From NCBI GenBank assembly GCA_936936565.1, contig CAKZIX010000134.1:1-43991 (forward strand): a stretch of DNA of 43,991 bases, given 5' to 3'. Made by a program: the position numbers and the translations under genes. The stretch comes from an uncultured Nocardiaceae bacterium (GTDB lineage Bacteria; Actinomycetota; Actinomycetes; Mycobacteriales; Mycobacteriaceae). Each line of letters opens with the position of its first letter. The first letter of the stretch is position 1. Below are positions 1-7,730 of the stretch, in pieces. Below the pieces are notes generated by a model. That model saw only the letters and a list, made by a program, of their open reading frames with translations, had not been told where the DNA came from and ran no database searches.

Positions 1-1339
1 CGCCCTTGGCGGCGTCGATCCGCCACTTCTCGGTCTCGTAGGTGCCGGTGTCCCAAATGGTCATCTCCCCGCCGCCGTACTCGCCCTTGGGGATGCTGCC
101 GTGGAAGGTGAGGTACTCCATCGGGTGGTCTTCGGTGTGCACCGCGAGGTGATTGTCCTTGGGCGAGTCCGGAACTCCCTTCGGAACCGCCCACGAGACC
201 AGCACCCCGTCGCGTTCCAGCCGCACGTCGTAGTGCAACCGGCGTGCGTGATGCTCCTGGATGACGAACGAATTGTCTTTGCCGGGAGTGGGTTTGGCCT
301 TCGGAATCGGCTCCGGCGTCTTGGCGGGGTCGCGCATGCTGCGGTAGGTGGCCAGCGCGTCCGGTCCCGGATCCAGCTCGGCGAGCAGATCACCGTCGCG
401 GGCCACGCGCGCCAGCACCTCGTCGAAACGCAAGTGCCGCAAGGAGTCCGCGTCTTCGAGCTCGGCCCAGGTGCGTGGCGCGGCAACGGTGGGCTCGGCG
501 CGCCCGCGCATCGAGTACGGCGCGATCGTGGTCTTGGCGGGGTTGTTCTGACTCCAGTCCAGAAAAACTTTGCCGGTGCGGGCGGACTTGGCCATCGTCG
601 CGGTGACCAGCTCGGGGTACAGCTTCTGCAGGTTGGTGGCGACCTGTTTGGCCACCGTGGAGGCTCCGCCCGGGCTCAGCTCCCGGTCCAGCGGCACGTA
701 CAGATGAATGCCCTTGCTGCCGCTGGTGAGCGGAAACGCCCGCAGCCCGACGTCGGCCACCATGTCGCGCACCGCGAGCGCCACCCGCGCGCACTCGGCC
801 AGCCCGACACCCTCGCCCGGGTCCAGGTCGAACACCAGCCGGGTCGCCGGACCCATCTGGTTGTCGGCGAATCTTCCCGACGGCGGGCCGTCGAATTTCC
901 ACTGCGGCACATGGACTTCCAGCGACGCCTGCTGACCGAGCCAGGCCAGCCCGGCCACAGTGTCGATCACCGGGTACCGGATCGCCCGATCCTTGTGGTG
1001 AATTGTCTTGTACACCAACCATTTCGGCGCATGGGACACGAGGTTCTTCTCGAAGAACGAGGGTGCGGCAACCCCGTTGGGCCAGCGTTTGCGGGTGACG
1101 GGGCGCCCAGCCATGTGCGGCAGCATCGCCGGAGCAATCTCGATGTAGTACGCGATGACCTCGCCCTTTGTGGTGCCGGTCTGCGGGTAGAGCACCTTGT
1201 CGAGGTTCGACAGGTCGACGCGGATGTCACCGAAAAGCAGCGCCGGAGGCATTGCGGCGCCGACGGAACTCGCACTGGCGAGCGCGGCGACGGGCGAGGT
1301 ATTTCGGGCGAGCGCAGCGACGGGGGGTGTCTCTGCCAT
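1..1339 (-). CDS. ligD: LigD, multifunctional NHEJ DNA ligase D (5' part; polymerase and phosphoesterase domains)
   Basis: Partial gene, running off the left edge. Known role: with Ku, LigD repairs double-strand breaks by non-homologous end joining. The visible part has the archaeo-eukaryotic primase-type polymerase domain first (LDKVLYP near the start, FDLDPGEG, then TSGSKGIHLYVPLD). A 3'-phosphoesterase domain follows (FVIQEHHARRLHYDVRLE, HTEDHPMEY, GEYGGGEMTIWD). The C-terminal ligase domain would lie beyond position 1. This Pol-PE-Lig order and the residue-level similarity match mycobacterial LigD (Rv0938). The longest start is ATG at 1339. An internal ATG at 1253 (MPPALLFGDIRV) fits the family N-terminus better, because the extra 29 residues are low-complexity (PVAALAR/PVAALAS) and come from a repeat-like stretch. 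Divergent from the lipoprotein gene, 45 bp apart. Confidence 0.95.
   Translation of the reverse strand, partial: MAETPPVAALARNTSPVAALASASSVGAAMPPALLFGDIRVDLSNLDKVLYPQTGTTKGEVIAYYIEIAPAMLPHMAGRPVTRKRWPNGVAAPSFFEKNLVSHAPKWLVYKTIHHKDRAIRYPVIDTVAGLAWLGQQASLEVHVPQWKFDGPPSGRFADNQMGPATRLVFDLDPGEGVGLAECARVALAVRDMVADVGLRAFPLTSGSKGIHLYVPLDRELSPGGASTVAKQVATNLQKLYPELVTATMAKSARTGKVFLDWSQNNPAKTTIAPYSMRGRAEPTVAAPRTWAELEDADSLRHLRFDEVLARVARDGDLLAELDPGPDALATYRSMRDPAKTPEPIPKAKPTPGKDNSFVIQEHHARRLHYDVRLERDGVLVSWAVPKGVPDSPKDNHLAVHTEDHPMEYLTFHGSIPKGEYGGGEMTIWDTGTYETEKWRIDAAKG
1264..1325 (-). repeat. Repeat-like GCTGCGCTCG segment inside the long form of ligD
   Basis: Read on the minus strand this stretch holds two imperfect copies of a CCCGTCGCTGCGCTCGCC-type unit. 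The core GTCGCTGCGCTC resembles the first half of the intergenic repeats at 11724 and 43941. In the ligD frame it encodes the duplicated PVAALA motif. Resemblance is by eye over a short core only. Confidence 0.45.
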
Positions 1340-1384
1340 ACCCCCGACCTTGCCGCATCGGCCGACCACGGGCAAGATGGCCGC

Positions 1385-2293
1385 GTGCCCTCGCCGAGCT
1401 TGCGGAGCGTGCTGGTGCCGGCCACGGTAGCCGCACTGGCGCTGTCGTCCTGCGCCGTGTCGGGCACCTCGGGCGAGGATTCGTCGGTGGGCAATCAGGC
1501 CTCGGCATTCTCCCGGCTACCGTCCACGGCCGCCATGCGCGAGTGCGGGCCGAACTCGTCGGTGACGGTCCGTCCGGGCACGCTCACCGTCGCCACGGAC
1601 GCACCTGCCTATCCCCCGTGGTTTCTGGACAACGACCCGGCCAACGGCAAGGGCTTCGAGGGTGCCGTGGCGCGCGCGGTGTCCGAGCGCCTGGGCTACA
1701 CGCCGGAGAAGGTGCGTTTCGTCACAGTGCCGTTCCGGGAGGCGCTCATCCCCGGCGCGAAGAACTTCGATTTCAACATCAATCAATTCACCATCTCCGA
1801 CGAGCGCCGCGGGGCGGTCGACTTCTCCTCGCCGTACTACGCCGTTGCGCAGTCGGTGATCTCGCTGGCGAACAACCCTGCGGCGCAGGCCAATTCACTG
1901 GCCGAGCTGGCAACGTTCCGGCTCGGCGCGCAGCAGGGCTCGACGAGTTTCGGCGCCATCGTCACCACCTTGCACCCGGCCATCACCCCGACGGCGTTCG
2001 ACACCAACGACGAGGCGAAACAGGCTCTCGTGGAAGGGAAAATCGACGCGCTAGTGGTCGATTTTCCCACCGGTTATCAGATCGCGGGCAACCAGATCCC
2101 CGGAAGTGTTCTGGTGGGCCAGTTTCCACGCCCCAACGACGTCACCGAGTTCTACGGTCTGGTGCTGGCGAAGGGCTCCCGGATGACGCCGTGTGTGTCG
2201 GCGGCGGTGGATTCGCTCTACGCCGACGGCACGCTGGACAAGCTTGCCGTGCAATGGCTGTCGAACCAGACCGGGGCCCGAGTGCTGGAGTAA
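1385..2293 (+). CDS. Solute-binding lipoprotein, amino-acid ABC family (SBP_bac_3-like), orphan
   Basis: About 302 residues from GTG at 1385. The N-terminus is a short hydrophobic signal with lipobox ALSSC, so the mature protein should be lipid-anchored outside the membrane. The body is a periplasmic-binding-protein type 2 fold of the polar amino-acid family: LTVATDAPAYPPW at the first strand, a GFEGAVARAVSERLG segment, NQFTISDERRGAVDFSSPYY (a family hallmark), and GAQQGSTSF at the hinge. Known role of the family: capture of glutamine/glutamate-like solutes for an ABC importer. No permease or ATPase gene lies nearby, so the partner is elsewhere or the protein acts as a sensor. It ends 5 bp from the convergent VWA gene. 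Confidence 0.88.
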   Translation: MPSPSLRSVLVPATVAALALSSCAVSGTSGEDSSVGNQASAFSRLPSTAAMRECGPNSSVTVRPGTLTVATDAPAYPPWFLDNDPANGKGFEGAVARAVSERLGYTPEKVRFVTVPFREALIPGAKNFDFNINQFTISDERRGAVDFSSPYYAVAQSVISLANNPAAQANSLAELATFRLGAQQGSTSFGAIVTTLHPAITPTAFDTNDEAKQALVEGKIDALVVDFPTGYQIAGNQIPGSVLVGQFPRPNDVTEFYGLVLAKGSRMTPCVSAAVDSLYADGTLDKLAVQWLSNQTGARVLE

Positions 2294-2298
2294 GTCGT

Positions 2299-3930
2299 TC
2301 AGCCCTGGCGCGCCTTGAGCGCGTTGACGTAGACGTTCGAGATCTCCGCCGGGTTGCGCGCGATGTAGGCAGTGCCGCCGGTGGCGCTGGCAATCTGTTG
2401 CAGCACTTGGGCATCGGCGTCCTCGGTGATACCGATCGTGACGACTATCACTGGGCGGGCCGGATCCTGTTCGGCGCGCAGCGCCTCGAGCAACTGGGCC
2501 AGCGACAGGCTGCCCGGGTCGTCGTTGGCGCCGTCGGTCGCCACGATCACGCTGTTGACGGCCTTCGGGTCGTACCCCTCCTTCACCTTGCGCCAGGCGG
2601 CCAGCACCGTGTCGTAGAGGCCGGTGCCGCCGCCGACCAGACTCGGCAGGTTGCGGTCGGCGGCGATCAGCGCGTCGCGCTGGGTGCTGGCGGACACCCG
2701 CTCGCCCATTCGCCGGATCGGCACCAGCTCGCGCCAGTCCTGGCTGCCGCCGCCGAGTCCGATCGAGAACGCCCACAGCCCGACCTGCGCGTTGTCGGGG
2801 AACAGGCGCAATCCGCCCTCCGCGGCGTCGACGAGCAACGAGATCCGGGTGCCCGCACCGGACGGGAAGTTCATCGAGCCCGACACGTCGACCACCGCGA
2901 GCGCCCGCGAGGGCAGCGCGAGGACCGCGTACCGCTTGAGCGCGGCCTCCAGCTGACCCGGGTCCGACACCGACAGCGCAGCCACCGGCCCGACGCCGCG
3001 CCCGTCGCGCAGCGGCGCCGCGCCGGGACCACGAAAGCCGTTGTCCGACAACAACTCTGCACCGCCTCCAGTGGAAATCCGGTGCGCCAGGGCGACACCG
3101 GTACGGCGTGCGGCGTCGTGTGCGGACCCGCTCGCGGTTGCCACCACCGGGTAGTTGAGCACGAACGCACCCGTCTGCGGCGCGATCCCGGCAAGCTCGG
3201 CGCCGGCGTTGGCGCCGCGGTAGGCCGACAGCTGCTGTTCACTGGCGACGGCGAGCCCGCCGTCGCGGCCGACGTCGGCGAGGCGCTTGTCCGGATCGGC
3301 CGGCGGCGGGCCGGCCGCCTGCGCCTGCGCGATGGGTGCGAGGGCGGACTCGACCGCCTCCCGATCGGCGCGGCCTTGCTCCACTTCGGCGAGCGCGGCC
3401 GACACCGGCGCGCTGGCGACCGCGTCGGTGAGCGGATCACCCAGCCGAATGTTCTTGACCCGCAGCACATCCAGCCACGTGTCGAAATACGGCGACTCAC
3501 CCTGACGCGACACCACCACGACCGGGCTCGCCGCCACCGAGTCCGCGGCGACGTCGAGCAGCGTGCCCGAGGACCGGCTCGCCTTGGCGACCCACCACGA
3601 AGAATCCGGTATCCACAGCGCCGGGGCCGTTTCCGGTTTCACCGCGGCGGCCGCGCCGGCGGCAGACGAAGTGGGCACGATCTCGAGCGCGGCGCAGCCG
3701 AGCTCGTCGGGATCGGAGTCGGCGACCACCTGCGCGACCGTGGGCGCAAGCAACGGATCGACCGCCACCCGCATCGGTGTGAGCGCACCGCAGCCGCCGA
3801 ACAGCCGGGAGCACGCGAAGACGCCGAGTCCGACAACGACGACGACCACGAGAACGAGCGCGGCGAGAAGTTTCGGCCACGACAGGCTGGACTGCCGAGC
3901 GGCAGCCGGGGCACTGTGGCGTCCGGACAC
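2299..3930 (-). CDS. Membrane-anchored substrate-binding and VWA domain protein
   Basis: 543 residues from GTG at 3930, preceded on the minus strand by a GAGAGG ribosome-binding site. A hydrophobic segment (about 20-40, LLAALVLVVVVVVGLGVFAC) anchors it. Residues about 50-335 look like an extracellular substrate-binding domain. A von Willebrand factor A domain follows, with a complete MIDAS: DVSGSMN from D348, a threonine in GGGTGLYDT, and an aspartate in VATDGAND. VWA domains of this kind bind ligands through a metal ion and typically mediate protein-protein contacts. I know the architecture from actinobacteria under the name substrate-binding and VWA domain-containing protein; its ligand is unknown. 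Convergent with the lipoprotein gene, and downstream of a 95-bp gap after the SRPBCC gene. Confidence 0.88.
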   Translation of the reverse strand: MSGRHSAPAAARQSSLSWPKLLAALVLVVVVVVGLGVFACSRLFGGCGALTPMRVAVDPLLAPTVAQVVADSDPDELGCAALEIVPTSSAAGAAAAVKPETAPALWIPDSSWWVAKASRSSGTLLDVAADSVAASPVVVVSRQGESPYFDTWLDVLRVKNIRLGDPLTDAVASAPVSAALAEVEQGRADREAVESALAPIAQAQAAGPPPADPDKRLADVGRDGGLAVASEQQLSAYRGANAGAELAGIAPQTGAFVLNYPVVATASGSAHDAARRTGVALAHRISTGGGAELLSDNGFRGPGAAPLRDGRGVGPVAALSVSDPGQLEAALKRYAVLALPSRALAVVDVSGSMNFPSGAGTRISLLVDAAEGGLRLFPDNAQVGLWAFSIGLGGGSQDWRELVPIRRMGERVSASTQRDALIAADRNLPSLVGGGTGLYDTVLAAWRKVKEGYDPKAVNSVIVATDGANDDPGSLSLAQLLEALRAEQDPARPVIVVTIGITEDADAQVLQQIASATGGTAYIARNPAEISNVYVNALKARQG

Positions 3931-3987
3931 GTCGCGACCTCTCTCGTGGCGAGCAACGCGGCCTCCCCCCGCCGAGGCGTGACCGAA

Positions 3988-3993
3988 ATTTTA
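3988..3993 (-). promoter_or_regulatory. Possible -10 element (TAAAAT) for the VWA gene
   Basis: An AT-rich hexamer TAAAAT on the minus strand stands out in the 95-bp gap between the SRPBCC gene and the VWA gene. No convincing -35 is visible at 17 bp. Confidence 0.35.
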
Positions 3994-4025
3994 CCGGCGT
4001 GAACCGACGGCTGCGCGATTATCGA

Positions 4026-4466
4026 TCATGCAGTTGGCGCGTAGCGCTGCACGAACTGCTCCAGCGAGCGCTCCATGTCGCCCCGGATCACCCGCGCGGC
4101 GGCCGAGCCCAGCGGACCGAAGAACGCCCGGCCACCCAACTCCAGCACCACCCCGATCGAGGACCCGTCGCCGGCCGGGGCGATGTCGAAGCGCAATGTG
4201 TAGTGCGTGCCGCCCTTACCGACGCCGTCCAGCGCCAGGGTCCGGCCGGCGTCGACCCGGGCCACCGTCCAGCGCACCCGGTTGCGCATACCCTTGGCGC
4301 CGAACACCGCCTCCATGGTGACGCCCGGCGCCAGCTGTTCGGGGATGTCGCTGCGCCACGCCTCGTGGACGGTCATCCAGTCACCCAGCTCGGCCAGATT
4401 GGACGCGTGCGCCCAGGTTTCTTCCGGGCGGAGCGGAACATGCATCGACAGCGACACCTTTGCCAT
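4026..4466 (-). CDS. SRPBCC-family protein, ortholog of the Rv0910 toxin
   Basis: 146 residues from ATG at 4466 (MAKVSLSMHVPLRPEETW). The whole protein is one START/polyketide-cyclase-like helix-grip domain with a ligand cavity. Sequence features shared with M. tuberculosis Rv0910, recalled from memory, are the MAK-S-VPL-PEE-W opening, the WRSDIPE segment, KGMRNRVRWT, and GGRAFFGPLG near the end. Rv0910 has been reported as the toxin of the Rv0909-Rv0910 pair. Here the likely antitoxin homologs lie 1.6-2.5 kb upstream on the same strand, separated by the MmcQ and lipase genes, rather than adjacent. Toxic function is therefore inferred only from the family. The alternative is a lipid- or small-molecule-binding protein. 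Confidence 0.85.
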   Translation of the reverse strand: MAKVSLSMHVPLRPEETWAHASNLAELGDWMTVHEAWRSDIPEQLAPGVTMEAVFGAKGMRNRVRWTVARVDAGRTLALDGVGKGGTHYTLRFDIAPAGDGSSIGVVLELGGRAFFGPLGSAAARVIRGDMERSLEQFVQRYAPTA

Positions 4467-4490
4467 GTGCGCGACGCTACCCGGACACCG

Positions 4491-4859
4491 TCAGAGCCGA
4501 TCGATCAGCTTCCGCGGCGCGACGGTCCGGAAGCCATCCTCGACGATGTCGGCGATCGCGTCCCAGTCCGGCTCGGCGTCGAGGTAGACCCCGATCCAGC
4601 CGCGCCCGCCCACGTATGGCGGCACAAAATAGCGCTGTGCATCCTTGGCCACCCAATCCGCTTGCGCCCCAGGCGGTGCCGCGACCCAGACGGCGACGCG
4701 ATCGTCGTGGTGGTGGTCGCTCATCGTCGCGAACTGCGGCGCCTTGCGGACGAACCAGGCTGCCTCACCGTGACTTTCGCGTTCGGTGGCCTCCGGCAGC
4801 GCCAGGCACAGGGCCCGGATCCGCGCCGTGACGGCGGCCGTGCTAGGACGCGGCGGCAC
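4491..4859 (-). CDS. MmcQ/YjbR family protein
   Basis: About 122 residues. GTG at 4859 is the likely start because it overlaps the end of the lipase gene (stop at 4843), which suggests translational coupling. Longer in-frame starts would run deep into the lipase. The protein matches the CyaY-like fold of the YjbR family: LCLALPEATERESHGEAAW near the N-terminus, then FVRKAPQFATM, a VAVWVAAPPG strand, and RGWIGVYLD before the last helix. These proteins are annotated as DNA-binding by structure only, and no biochemical role is established. The gene lies 24 bp upstream of the SRPBCC gene, so lipase, MmcQ and SRPBCC probably share a transcript. Confidence 0.8.
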   Translation of the reverse strand: MPPRPSTAAVTARIRALCLALPEATERESHGEAAWFVRKAPQFATMSDHHHDDRVAVWVAAPPGAQADWVAKDAQRYFVPPYVGGRGWIGVYLDAEPDWDAIADIVEDGFRTVAPRKLIDRL

Positions 4860-5997
4860 AGGTGCTCCGCGCTGGGGCACCGCCGAAGCGCTGCCCGATC
4901 CAGTCGAGTGCAACCGGGGTGGCCCGGCCGTCGGCGTGCCCTTCGGGGCGTACCGAGAACTCCACGGTGCTGCCCTTGGCGCATGCCTTGGCCACCGATT
5001 CCGTTGTCCAATCGGCCAATACGAGCGGATCACGGTTGCCCGCGAGCACCAGCATGGGACCGGCGGCCCGCTCCCGCGGCAGCGCCAGCTCCGTGAGCCA
5101 GCTCCGGATGCGCTCGCGGTCCGCGGCGGTCCGCGGCTTGACGTTGTCGCTGCTGACGATCGAGCCGACCGTCAGCTTGCGACCCTTGAGCGGTTCGGTG
5201 CAGGCAAGCAGCACATCGCGTTCGTCGAGCAGCACACCGTTGACGTAGGCGCTGCGATCCAGCTCCGGATGCAGCACCGCCAGCCCCTCGAGCAGGACCG
5301 GCAGGAACATCAACTGCACCACCGTGAGCGCCACGCGATCGTCGGACGGGACCACCGGAGTCAGGTCGGTGGGTGGCGAAATCGACGCCGAACCGACGAA
5401 ATCCAGGCCGTCGCCATAGCTGCCCGCGAGCTCCGCCGCCGCCCAGGACGCCTGCCCGCCCTGCGAAATGCCCAGCGCCGCCCAACGATTGGACGCCGCC
5501 GGCACCACCGCGCGGGCCGCGCGCACCGCGTCGATGAGGTTGAAGCCCGCCGAGCGCGGCTCGAGGTAGGGATGCGGGCCGTCGGTGCCCAGTCCTTGAT
5601 AATCGGTGACGACGGCGACGTAGCCGCGTTGCAGCACCTGGCGCACCGCGTTGATGGCGCCGAGCAGATTCGGGTGGCGCGACGGCGCGCACTCGTCGGT
5701 GACGCCGGTGGTGCCGTGCCCGAACGTGACGATCGGCCAGCCGCCCGGCGGCGGCGCACCCGGCGGCACGAACACGGTGCCACCGACCTCGGTGGCGGTG
5801 CCGTCGATGCCCGACGTGGACCGATACCGAATCGTGGTGCGCCCGTCGGCGCCCGGCTCGCTGTGCAGCAGCGCTCCGCGATCGGCGACCGCGGCGGGAG
5901 CGGCGGGCGCGGTGGCCGCCGGCGCGGGGACCGAAGGCGCGGGCGCGCACGCCGCGAGGACCAGCATCGCGGCCGCGAGCACAGGCAGGACACGCAC
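4843..5997 (-). CDS. Secreted lipase/esterase lipoprotein (LIP family, alpha/beta hydrolase)
   Basis: 384 residues from ATG at 5997. The N-terminus is a lipoprotein signal (LAAAMLVLAAC, lipidated Cys17) followed by an Ala/Pro-rich linker to about residue 40. The alpha/beta-hydrolase domain carries the nucleophile elbow GISQGG with Ser178, a probable acid in NRDPLVLADW and a His in PEGHADG near the end. TFGHGTTG at about 91-98 fits an oxyanion-hole region. It resembles secretory lipases of the Candida LIP-like family (PF03583) that are common in mycolic-acid bacteria. Expected activity is hydrolysis of acyl esters at the cell surface; the substrate is unknown. First gene of a run lipase-MmcQ-SRPBCC, downstream of a strong terminator that isolates it from the small lysine-rich gene. 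Confidence 0.88.
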   Translation of the reverse strand: MRVLPVLAAAMLVLAACAPAPSVPAPAATAPAAPAAVADRGALLHSEPGADGRTTIRYRSTSGIDGTATEVGGTVFVPPGAPPPGGWPIVTFGHGTTGVTDECAPSRHPNLLGAINAVRQVLQRGYVAVVTDYQGLGTDGPHPYLEPRSAGFNLIDAVRAARAVVPAASNRWAALGISQGGQASWAAAELAGSYGDGLDFVGSASISPPTDLTPVVPSDDRVALTVVQLMFLPVLLEGLAVLHPELDRSAYVNGVLLDERDVLLACTEPLKGRKLTVGSIVSSDNVKPRTAADRERIRSWLTELALPRERAAGPMLVLAGNRDPLVLADWTTESVAKACAKGSTVEFSVRPEGHADGRATPVALDWIGQRFGGAPARSTCAAAS

Positions 5998-6040
5998 AAT
6001 GCCAGGTTAGCCGCGCGGGCGACGGCACGCCCAGCACACG

Positions 6041-6078
6041 AAAAAGCGGACCGGCGCAGCAGCGCCGATCCGCTTTTT
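6041..6078 (-). terminator. Rho-independent-type bidirectional hairpin
   Basis: Arms 6041-6057 and 6062-6078 form a 17-bp stem with one mismatch and the 4-nt loop AGCA. Five As precede it and five Ts follow, so it can terminate on both strands. On the minus strand it lies just after the small lysine-rich gene that ends at 6088, and before the lipase gene. Confidence 0.88.
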
Positions 6079-6087
6079 ACGGTTCGA

Positions 6088-6315
6088 TCAGGCCTGCGGG
6101 GCCGGACCGGCCGGACCGGCCGGACCGTCCTGCGGCGGAATGACCTTCTTGGCCGCCGCCTTGCCCTTCTCGATCTTGTCCGAGTACTTGCCCTTGGTCT
6201 TCTCGTCGATCACACCGGCGGCCTTGTCGACCGCGCCCTCGATCTTGTCGGCGTTCTTGGCGAGCTGTTCCTTGCCCTTGCCGACGATTCCCTTGATGGA
6301 GTCACCGATACCCAT
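6088..6315 (-). CDS. Rv0909-like antitoxin-family small protein, copy A
   Basis: 75 residues from ATG at 6315, chosen over the upstream TTG at 6321 because GAGGAG lies 9 nt before the ATG. It is lysine-rich and predicted helical: MGIGDSIKGIVGKGKEQL, then KNADKIEGAVDKAAGVIDEK, TKGKYSDKIEKGK, and a Pro/Gly/Ala tail. The spacing of N-DK-E..-K-G-..DEKT-GKYSD matches Rv0909, described as the antitoxin partner of Rv0910. It also superficially resembles CsbD-like stress proteins. A paralog lies 41 bp upstream. An own terminator follows, so the two copies form a separate transcript from the SRPBCC gene. Confidence 0.85.
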   Translation of the reverse strand: MGIGDSIKGIVGKGKEQLAKNADKIEGAVDKAAGVIDEKTKGKYSDKIEKGKAAAKKVIPPQDGPAGPAGPAPQA

Positions 6316-6356
6316 GGTCAACTGCTCCTCGGCTGGAGATTACGGTCGTTACCAGG

Positions 6357-6551
6357 CTACTGCTGGTCGGCGCCGAGCGCCTTCTTGGCGGCGTCCTGCG
6401 CCTTGTCGACCTGGCCCTCGAACTTGTTGCCGGTCTTGCTGTCGACGGCGTCGCCGACCTTGTCGACGACCTGGTCCACCTTGTCGGGGTTCTTGGCGGC
6501 AAAGTCCTTCGCCTTGTCGGCCAGACCCTTGATCGAATCGAACGCACCCAT
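6357..6551 (-). CDS. Rv0909-like antitoxin-family small protein, copy B
   Basis: 64 residues from ATG at 6551, preceded by AAGGAG at good spacing. It opens MGAFDSIKGLADKAKDF and continues with KNPDKVDQVVDKVGDAVDSK, TGNKFEGQVDKAQDAAKK. It has the same helical, lysine/aspartate-rich layout as copy A, which indicates tandem duplication followed by divergence. The family is linked to the Rv0909/Rv0910 toxin-antitoxin system; whether either copy neutralises the SRPBCC protein at 4026 is untested. Other mycolic-acid bacteria carry several such proteins, so a general stress or nucleoid role is an alternative. Confidence 0.83.
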   Translation of the reverse strand: MGAFDSIKGLADKAKDFAAKNPDKVDQVVDKVGDAVDSKTGNKFEGQVDKAQDAAKKALGADQQ

Positions 6552-6647
6552 TGCTGTCTCCTTAGTGTCTGCGGACCGACGGCCCGTCACCGGCAAGCAG
6601 CCTAGTAAGCGTTGGGCAAACCGGCACGGGAACGCTGCAGTGAGATT

Positions 6648-7721
6648 TCAAACCTCGTCCCACCACGTTTTTTGCGCGGGTGGTCGCGCCACCTCGATGC
6701 GCTGCCCGGGTTCGGGCACCCGCACCTCGACACCGGACTCCGCGGCCGCGGCGAGCAGCCGCCGCGGCGGCTGCGCCCACGGATGGAACGCGAGATTGAA
6801 TGTGCCCCAATGGATCGGCAGCAGCAAACCCTGCGCACCGCCGACTTCGCGGTGCGCTTGGACGGCTTCCTCCGGGTTCATGTGGATGTCGGGCCAGTGC
6901 GGGTCGTAGGCGCCGATCGGCAGCAGTGTCAGGTCGAACGGGCCGTGCTCGGCACCGATCTTCGCGAACGCCCTCGTGTAACCGGTATCGCCGCCGAAAT
7001 ACACACGCCGCGTTGGCCCTTGGAATACGAACGACGCCCACAGCGTGTTGTTGCGGCGCAGCCCGCGCCCGGAGAAGTGCCGGGCCTCGGTGCAGCGAAT
7101 CGTGATGTCTCCCACCGCAATCGATGCGCCCCAGGAAAGCTCGTGGATCCGGTCACCAGGGACGCCCCAGCGGCGCAGGTGGGCGCCCACACCAAGCGGA
7201 ACAACGAACGGCGCCAGCTGATTTCGGGCGAGCTGTTGGATGGTGTCGGTGTCCAGGTGGTCGTAGTGGTCGTGCGAGATCACGATCGCGTCCAGCTGCG
7301 GCAGCTCCCGCAGGTCGACCGGCACCGGATGCATCCGCGCCGGCCCGACCAGCTGCGACGGTGAAACCCGTTGGCTCCATACCGGATCGGTGAGAATACG
7401 GGCTCCGTCGAGCTCCACCAGCACCGTGGCATGCCCGAGCCAGGTGCCCACCAGCTGCCCGGCACGCGCCGGAAACTGCGGGCGGTGCACCGGAACGGGC
7501 CCCGCCGGGCGACCGAGACGCCCGCGGCGCAGCATCGAGCGTGCAATCGACGGCTCGTCCGGATCGGCCGGCGCAAACTGCACGCTGGGCTCGCTGTTGT
7601 GGAACTGGTTGTCGCGGTAACCGGACGCACCCGCCACCCGCGCGCGGATCTGCGTCCCGGACGCACCCAGCGCCAGGCGTGTGTTCCGAACGTCGGAGAA
7701 GACGGCGAAGAGGGGATTCAC
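6648..7721 (-). CDS. Metallo-beta-lactamase-fold hydrolase (Rv0906/NAPE-PLD-like)
   Basis: 357 residues from ATG at 7721. The metal-binding motif is SHDHYDHLD, giving H150, H152, D154 and H155. Further ligands are expected in ARHFSGRG, YFGGDTGY and LPIHWGTF, in the order typical of UlaG/NAPE-PLD-type enzymes. The family hydrolyses phosphodiester or lactone bonds with two zinc ions; the closest recalled relative is Rv0906. The gene follows echA6 by 9 bp on the same strand, the same order as Rv0905-Rv0906, so the two are probably cotranscribed and may share a lipid-related role. The extended N-terminus of about 85 residues before the first strand (GQLVGTWLGHATVLVE) is usual for this subgroup. 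Confidence 0.9.
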   Translation of the reverse strand: MNPLFAVFSDVRNTRLALGASGTQIRARVAGASGYRDNQFHNSEPSVQFAPADPDEPSIARSMLRRGRLGRPAGPVPVHRPQFPARAGQLVGTWLGHATVLVELDGARILTDPVWSQRVSPSQLVGPARMHPVPVDLRELPQLDAIVISHDHYDHLDTDTIQQLARNQLAPFVVPLGVGAHLRRWGVPGDRIHELSWGASIAVGDITIRCTEARHFSGRGLRRNNTLWASFVFQGPTRRVYFGGDTGYTRAFAKIGAEHGPFDLTLLPIGAYDPHWPDIHMNPEEAVQAHREVGGAQGLLLPIHWGTFNLAFHPWAQPPRRLLAAAAESGVEVRVPEPGQRIEVARPPAQKTWWDEV

Positions 7722-7730
7722 CCCAGAATT

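Noticed and set aside
101..4002. Long plus-strand open frames opposite ligD and the VWA gene
   Set aside because: High GC makes antisense frames open by chance; the products are Arg/Gly/His-rich, low in structure and lack family motifs, while the minus-strand proteins are clear.
4860..5033. Longer N-terminus for the MmcQ protein
   Set aside because: It would be encoded inside the lipase gene and has no family similarity; GTG at 4859 gives coupled translation.
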